Assembly (NCBI GenBank): GCA_963922335.1 | Contig: CAWUIB010000001.1 | Location: 530,827 to 594,826, forward strand | DNA: 64,000 nucleotides | Source of the DNA: CALBPI01 sp963922335 | GTDB lineage: Bacteria; Pseudomonadota; Gammaproteobacteria; Steroidobacterales; Woeseiaceae | Direction of reading: 5' to 3' | Shown: positions 60,449 through 64,000 of the stretch, piece by piece | Position numbering within the stretch: the first letter of the stretch is position 1 | Layout: every line of letters begins with the position of its first letter | Translations under genes and position numbers: made by a program | Notes under the pieces: generated by a model | The model's input: only the letters and a program-made list of their open reading frames with translations | What the model was told of the DNA's origin: nothing | Databases searched by the model: none

Positions 60449-61462
60449 TCATCGGCGTAGCCGCTCAACAAACGTAATTGCCTGCGCTTCCCTCGCTGCG
60501 AACGAATCGCCTGAAATCACCGTGAATGGCTTGTCCAGGCGCTCAAGCGAGGACAGCAGCGCGTTGTGAAACACCATCCTCGCATCGGTATCCAGAATTC
60601 GTGTGCCATCATCGACCCAAGGCACGTCAGGATCCAACAGCAGGTAGTGAGTGAAGTCTTGAGTGTGCGCTCGCTGCCAGGATAGCGGGTGTTCCTGTCC
60701 GAGATAGGTCGGTGCAAACAGCGCCGTCGTAATGGCTTCTGTGTCAGCAAAACACAGTCCATTGCTCAGACGCTGGGCCGTGCGGATCAGCTCATCCTGC
60801 ATCGACACAATCGCGTCGAAGTCTTCTACTGTGAGGGTGGGGTGCGCCTCACTGATCGTCCGGCCCCACTCGTGAGCATAGGTCGTCTCGAAATGCTCAG
60901 CCAGCCGCTTCACTAACGTCGATTTACCGGTCGACTCTGCGCCAACCACCGCAATCGTCAGCGCCACATCGGGCTTGGCAACATCACTGACAAGACCGAA
61001 GAGTTCATGGGGCCGTGCATTGATATCACTCGCTGCAACCGGAACTGTCTCGCGATCCGGATCGATGGGAAACCATACCGCATCGATACGTCTGGCAATC
61101 TCTGCACCGTACCGATCTGACGTGAAGACAAGATCAACGCCCTTCAAATGTTGCGAATTTTGGGTCAGCCATTGCGACCAATAAGATTCGTCAACCACTG
61201 TGCCGTATTCATCCTTCTGCACATCGACGTCCGGATCCGGGTCGGGAACGATCACCAGATCGAGAGAGGAGGGCACAAGCGCCGACGTTAGCAGATCGCT
61301 AATCCATTGCCGCCGTTGCTCAAAACTGTATCGGTCGTTGTCGGTCGTGCCAACCAAGACGGTCAGCTGATCACAGTGAGCGGCGGCCGCACGCAGGAGT
61401 AAGGCATGTCCCTCATGCAGCGGAGAGAACTTACCGAGCGTAAGTCCACGTCTACGCGACAC
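60449..61462 (-). CDS. nadR: NadR-like nicotinamide-nucleotide adenylyltransferase / ribosylnicotinamide kinase
   Basis: A 337-aa two-domain NAD-salvage enzyme. The adenylyltransferase domain starts with LTLGKFSPLHEGHALLLRAA (HxGH at 16-19). The kinase domain has the Walker A VVGAESTGKSTLVKRLAEHF at about 175-195, then HEWGRTISEA and LLLDPDVPWVDDGTR. The N-terminal helix-turn-helix of enterobacterial NadR is missing, so it is enzymatic only. It follows pnuC with an 11-bp overlap: PnuC imports nicotinamide riboside, which the kinase phosphorylates and the other domain converts to NAD. Confidence 0.93.
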   Translation of the reverse strand: MSRRRGLTLGKFSPLHEGHALLLRAAAAHCDQLTVLVGTTDNDRYSFEQRRQWISDLLTSALVPSSLDLVIVPDPDPDVDVQKDEYGTVVDESYWSQWLTQNSQHLKGVDLVFTSDRYGAEIARRIDAVWFPIDPDRETVPVAASDINARPHELFGLVSDVAKPDVALTIAVVGAESTGKSTLVKRLAEHFETTYAHEWGRTISEAHPTLTVEDFDAIVSMQDELIRTAQRLSNGLCFADTEAITTALFAPTYLGQEHPLSWQRAHTQDFTHYLLLDPDVPWVDDGTRILDTDARMVFHNALLSSLERLDKPFTVISGDSFAAREAQAITFVERLRR

Positions 61463-62102
61463 CCGTGGCCTCCTTGGTGTTCACGGCACGATAATCGTCC
61501 AGCCATCGCACCAGACCCAGTATCGCCAGCCCCAGAAACACAACATATAAGCCAGAGACGACATACAAACCTTTGAGGAAATACACAGGAATGGCGATCA
61601 CATCCATGATGATCCAAAGCCACCAGTTCTCCAGAATCTTCTTCAACATGAGGATGCTCGCCGCAATGCTCAACATGGTGGTTAATGCATCCACATACGG
61701 AAAACTCGCATCCGTGTGAGTTGCCATGAAGTAGCCAAGACCGGCGGTCGCCGCGAGTACACCAAGCAAGAGGATCGGCCAAAGCCGAGCAGGGAGCACC
61801 GCAATCTTCATGCTGTTCCTCGATGTGGGTGCATTGGTATCACCCACTGTACGCCCGTACTTCCAGAGGTAGAAGCCTATGATCTGGAGCGGTGCGTAGA
61901 ACGCCCACTGCAACAACATGTCCGAGTAGAGCTTGTTCGCCATCAGCACAAAACCCATGAGAACCACGCCGATGAATCCAAACAGGTAGTTGATCAGCTT
62001 CTGCTGACCCAACAGGTAGACGTTGATCAGCAAAAATATCGTGGCAGCCAGCTCCAATGTGCCGATCGGCCAGGAAAAATACTCAAATAACGCTTGGAAC
62101 AT
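61452..62102 (-). CDS. pnuC: Nicotinamide riboside transporter
   Basis: A 216-aa membrane protein with seven helices, first of the pnuC-nadR pair. PnuC signatures: QKLINYLFGFIGVVLMGFVL, LLQWAFYAPLQIIGFYLWKYG and the substrate-site ENWWLWIIMDVIAIPVYFLKG. It permits facilitated diffusion of the unphosphorylated vitamin, which NadR then traps. The 272-bp upstream space is shared with the bactofilin gene and holds a CRP-type site nearer to the bactofilin. Confidence 0.94.
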   Translation of the reverse strand: MFQALFEYFSWPIGTLELAATIFLLINVYLLGQQKLINYLFGFIGVVLMGFVLMANKLYSDMLLQWAFYAPLQIIGFYLWKYGRTVGDTNAPTSRNSMKIAVLPARLWPILLLGVLAATAGLGYFMATHTDASFPYVDALTTMLSIAASILMLKKILENWWLWIIMDVIAIPVYFLKGLYVVSGLYVVFLGLAILGLVRWLDDYRAVNTKEATGVA

Positions 62103-62277
62103 TTAACGTAAGCCACAACCCCAATATTTCATAGTAGCCATCACGCGCAGGTCTGTCAGGATGGTTTTATGCGGGTTCAATTTTTGTGCCCAAGCGCTTC
62201 GTATGGATGACATCCGAGCGGGTTAACGCGCGGCGTACGACACTATGTTCAATACCTTTAGAGAAAACTGAACTGAT

Positions 62278-62293
62278 TGTGATCGCAATCACA
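62278..62293. promoter_or_regulatory. CRP/Vfr-type binding site upstream of the bactofilin genes
   Basis: TGTGATCGCAATCACA matches the consensus TGTGA-N6-TCACA at all ten fixed positions. It lies 82 bp before the bactofilin ATG and about 175 bp from the pnuC start. Class I activation of the bactofilin pair would fit; no clear -10 box could be fixed. The 272-bp gap contains nothing else that I can support. Confidence 0.6.
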
Positions 62294-62374
62294 GCGGGCG
62301 GCGTGAACTGGTGCGAGGCTTCACAGGCATCCAGAGTCCTTCCACCAGTCTTTTCTCATTTAGGGGAGCAGTAA

Positions 62375-62836
62375 ATGAGTAATCCGTACGATAGCCCGAC
62401 TGTTAAGCATCCGTCGGTCCTGGGCCCGACGCTGAAATTCAAAGGTGAGCTTATCGCTGATGAGAATCTTCTGATCCACGGTGAAGTCGAGGGCTCGATA
62501 AAGCACTCGTCGTTATTGACTGTGGCAGAACGAGGTCGATTGAAGGCCAACGTCACAGCCGAATATGTCGCGATTGACGGCAATGTGAATGGTGATATTG
62601 GCGGTAGTAAATCCGTTGTGGTGAGCGCTGGTGCAGATGTGAATGGCAATATCTACAGCCCAGTCGTCACGTTGCGCGAAGGTGCCAAATTCAACGGAAG
62701 AATCGACATGAGCGGCAAAACCGCGGCGCCCGCCAGCAAGAAGAAATCAACACGTGCGACTGCATCAAAAGGCGAAGCACCGGCGGACGCCAAGCCCACG
62801 GACAGCAAAGCCAAAGATTCGGCTAGCGCCGCATAA
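62375..62836 (+). CDS. Bactofilin (first of a tandem pair)
   Basis: A 153-aa cytoskeletal protein. The DUF583 beta-helix at about 17-112 shows repeated units of the form LIADENLLIHGEVEGSI, ANVTAEYVAIDGNVNGDI and VNGNIYSPVVTLREGAKFNG. A basic then acidic low-complexity tail (KKKSTRATASKGEAPADAK) follows. Bactofilins polymerise without nucleotide and recruit cell-wall or polarity proteins. GGGGAG precedes the ATG. It is 18 bp from the second bactofilin gene. Confidence 0.93.
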   Translation: MSNPYDSPTVKHPSVLGPTLKFKGELIADENLLIHGEVEGSIKHSSLLTVAERGRLKANVTAEYVAIDGNVNGDIGGSKSVVVSAGADVNGNIYSPVVTLREGAKFNGRIDMSGKTAAPASKKKSTRATASKGEAPADAKPTDSKAKDSASAA

Positions 62837-62854
62837 ACCTCAAGGAGAACCGCA

Positions 62855-63325
62855 ATGAGTGATACTGAAATCATGAAGCGTCCAGCCTGGGGTGATGAAC
62901 CCGCGCTGACCGAGTCGCAAGTCATTAATCTGAAAGATGTGCCGGATTCAGTGCGTCAAAGAGATGGGAATTATGACTCCGCTGGCGACCCAATTGTGTC
63001 GACCCTCGGTGAGACATTGCACTTTAAGGGCGAACTGTCGGCCGGCGAAGATCTCATAATCGAAGGAACCGTCGAGGGCAAGATCGACCAAGGCGCCTGC
63101 AGCCTGACCCTGAAACCCAAAGGTCTGATAAAAGCAAACGTCAATGCGACCAAGATCTTCATCGAAGGCACGGTCGAAGGCGATCTTCACGCCACAGTGA
63201 GCGTGACCGTACGCGAGTCCGGCAAGGTGACTGGCAACATCGTGTCTCCGGTGGTCGCGATTACCGAAGGTGCGACTTTCAACGGCACCATCGAGATGCG
63301 GGATCCGCAAGACGCCAAGAAATAA
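62855..63325 (+). CDS. Bactofilin (second of a tandem pair)
   Basis: A 156-aa bactofilin with an N-terminal tail of about 45 residues (contains RPAWGDEPALTESQV). The beta-helix core is at about 48-148, with LHFKGELSAGEDLIIEGTVEGKI, IKANVNATKIFIEGTVEGDL and ATFNGTIEMRD. The two proteins share the core but have opposite tails: long N-terminal here, long C-terminal in the first. This suggests a hetero-polymer with different partners. AAGGAGA precedes the ATG. Confidence 0.93.
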   Translation: MSDTEIMKRPAWGDEPALTESQVINLKDVPDSVRQRDGNYDSAGDPIVSTLGETLHFKGELSAGEDLIIEGTVEGKIDQGACSLTLKPKGLIKANVNATKIFIEGTVEGDLHATVSVTVRESGKVTGNIVSPVVAITEGATFNGTIEMRDPQDAKK

Positions 63326-63340
63326 ATTCAGATACTGATC

Positions 63341-63375
63341 GCAGCGTCGGCACACGTGGAAGTTGTCGACGCTGC
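63341..63375 (+). terminator. Hairpin after the bactofilin operon
   Basis: GCAGCGTCG and CGACGCTGC form a perfect 9-bp stem 15 bp after the second bactofilin stop, with a 17-nt loop and no T run. Probably the operon end, perhaps Rho-assisted. Confidence 0.45.
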
Positions 63376-63397
63376 AATTCCAGTTCTAAATGTCTCA

Positions 63398-63420
63398 GTA
63401 TATTATTTAACATAATATAC
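63398..63420. repeat. AT-rich perfect palindrome
   Basis: GTATATTAT and ATAATATAC around TTAAC form a 9-bp inverted repeat in a very AT-rich stretch (63380-63440) that contrasts with the rest of the window. It could be an operator or part of a mobile-element end. Confidence 0.4.
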
Positions 63421-63542
63421 ATTATACGCGATTCAATATTCGTTGGGTTACAAGGTGTAATGTGGCTGCTTGATATACAAACGGTTGATCGCAACAATAA
63501 CTCAACGGAGATGTATCACTCCTCACCTGTAGGTCCGAGTGC

Positions 63543-63617
63543 CACTACGAACGATTTCGCTACGAAACTCGGCACTGTCGGACTCAGACTACGAACTCGG
63601 CGGCCAATCTCGTAGTG
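63543..63617. repeat. Short repeats CTACGAA with flanking inverted repeat
   Basis: CTACGAA occurs at 63545, 63560 and 63589, the last two extended to CTACGAA(A)CTCGGC. CACTACGA at 63543-63550 is inverted as TCGTAGTG at 63610-63617. A related ATACGAAC follows at 63621. The 329-bp gap between the second bactofilin and the antitoxin gene holds this, the palindrome and the hairpin above, and no gene. Confidence 0.4.
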
Positions 63618-63654
63618 AAAATACGAACTTGGTGTGAGGCCGCTCGATTGATGG

Positions 63655-63864
63655 TCAGCTGAACACACCGTCTTCAATTCGCACCAGTATTGTGTGAATT
63701 AGTTTGCGGCCGTCTTGCTCATTCATGAGTGACTCTGGCGTCTTTCCATTCAAAGCCTGAACTGGTGTCCTCAACCAGTGGCTCATTTTTTCTCGATTCT
63801 GAAAGACATCGTCTGCCAGCTTCATAATGTTCTCGACTGAATAGTCCTTGTCTCTCGCTTGCAC
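63655..63864 (-). CDS. DUF2384 (MbcA/ParS/Xre antitoxin C-terminal domain) protein
   Basis: A 69-aa protein. HWLRTPVQALNGKTPESLMN and KLIHTILVRIEDGVFS match the short DUF2384 domain, the toxin-binding part of antitoxins that pair with RES-type toxins and related enzymes. A full antitoxin also carries an N-terminal Xre helix-turn-helix, not seen here. The start is GTG at 63864 with GAGGGA upstream; no in-frame ATG exists before a stop at about 63966. Either a naturally short member or a fragment of a larger gene. No toxin gene follows on the minus strand before the bactofilins, so it appears orphaned. Confidence 0.65.
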   Translation of the reverse strand: MQARDKDYSVENIMKLADDVFQNREKMSHWLRTPVQALNGKTPESLMNEQDGRKLIHTILVRIEDGVFS

Positions 63865-63868
63865 GACC

Positions 63869-64000
63869 CTATCCCTCAGAATTGCGACTGAATTGCTTTT
63901 TCCTCTTGAGCATATCCCGATGCACTCCCCAAGGCACGTTGATACTGATACGGCCTGAGAACCCTAGACACTTTTCATGGTAATAATTGTAGAAGACCAT
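63869..64000 (-). CDS. C-terminal end of an unidentified protein, possibly a transposase or integrase (partial)
   Basis: An open frame enters from beyond the window and ends in TAG at 63869-63871, 4 bp before the antitoxin-like gene. The visible 43 residues contain FYNYYHEKCLGFSG and end in a basic stretch HRDMLKRKKQF. The YN-YYHE-LG pattern followed by a Lys/Arg-rich tail recalls the C-terminus of rve-type transposases (as in YNxxRxHxxLG), but the match is loose. If right, the right edge of the window is a mobile region. Confidence 0.3.
   Translation of the reverse strand: MVFYNYYHEKCLGFSGRISINVPWGVHRDMLKRKKQFSRNSEG

Noticed and set aside
63655..63864. Complete toxin-antitoxin system at the right edge
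   Set aside because: Only an antitoxin-type C-terminal domain is visible; no RES, HipA or other toxin gene is adjacent within the window.
1..64000. tRNA, rRNA, CRISPR array, complete prophage or complete insertion sequence
   Set aside because: Looked for in every gap; no cloverleaf, no regularly spaced repeats, no phage structural genes and no full transposase were seen.

Overview
The window looks like chromosomal DNA of a free-living, probably marine, heterotrophic gammaproteobacterium. The order fabD-fabG-acpP-fabF-pabB-pabC-mltG-tmk-holB-pilZ, an ilvC-leuA pair, a TtpC/ExbB/ExbD/TonB energy-transduction operon and a type II secretion (T2SS) pseudopilin operon all point to Gammaproteobacteria, with Xanthomonadales/Woeseia-like relatives the closest in feel. 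This placement is inference from gene content, not from a database search. Gene density is high. I see no rRNA, tRNA, CRISPR array or complete insertion sequence.

Layout. 1-1.6 kb: the 5' part of leuA and ilvC on the minus strand, behind a likely leucine attenuator. 1.6-3.9 kb: quinone oxidoreductase and acyl-CoA dehydrogenase, divergent. 4.2-9.3 kb: a six-gene TonB-system operon (DUF3450, TtpC, ExbB, ExbD, TonB, TPR) ending in a strong terminator. 9.4-13.2 kb: ferredoxin, short-chain acyl-CoA dehydrogenase, peroxiredoxin and etfBA. 13.2-13.85 kb: a long gene-free stretch with a strong intrinsic terminator and a candidate small RNA or attenuator. 13.85-21.0 kb: an AlaA-like aminotransferase with an AddB/AddA-like nuclease-helicase pair. 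21.0-26.6 kb: gspGHIJKLMN on the minus strand, next to a divergent rhombosortase. 27.3-35.8 kb: the fatty-acid synthesis, folate and replication operon.

35.9-39.7 kb (minus): a tandem cyclic-nucleotide-domain/rhodanese protein, a FadJ-type multifunctional beta-oxidation enzyme and an EEP-family hydrolase. 39.8-45.0 kb (plus): a TIR-like protein, a glycerophosphodiester phosphodiesterase, a HAD/PlsC fusion and a PlsB homologue, packed as a phospholipid operon. 45.1-49.5 kb (minus): DUF1800, DUF1501, an ECF sigma factor, a probable anti-sigma factor and a small secreted protein. 49.6-52.9 kb (minus): modABC and a fatty-acid hydroxylase-family membrane protein. 53.1-54.9 kb (plus): NhaR-like regulator and a DUF1295 membrane protein. 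54.9-60.4 kb: succinate-semialdehyde dehydrogenase-like enzyme, a lipobox-bearing methyltransferase, a diguanylate cyclase and a membrane TPR protein. 60.4-62.1 kb: pnuC-nadR for NAD salvage. 62.3-63.3 kb: two bactofilins behind a textbook CRP-type site. The last 0.7 kb is AT-rich, with short repeats, a DUF2384 antitoxin-like gene and the end of a possible mobile-element gene.

Functionally, fatty acid breakdown (two acyl-CoA dehydrogenases, ETF, FadJ) and fatty acid/phospholipid synthesis (Fab genes, PlsB, PlsC fusion, GDPD) dominate. Envelope export and import (TonB, T2SS plus rhombosortase, ModABC, PnuC) come next. No single large unknown system is obvious. The strongest leads are the Leu-rich leader upstream of ilvC, the structured gene-free region before the aminotransferase, the TIR-like protein inside a lipid operon, the ECF-sigma/DUF1800/DUF1501 operon and the methyltransferase with a lipoprotein signal.
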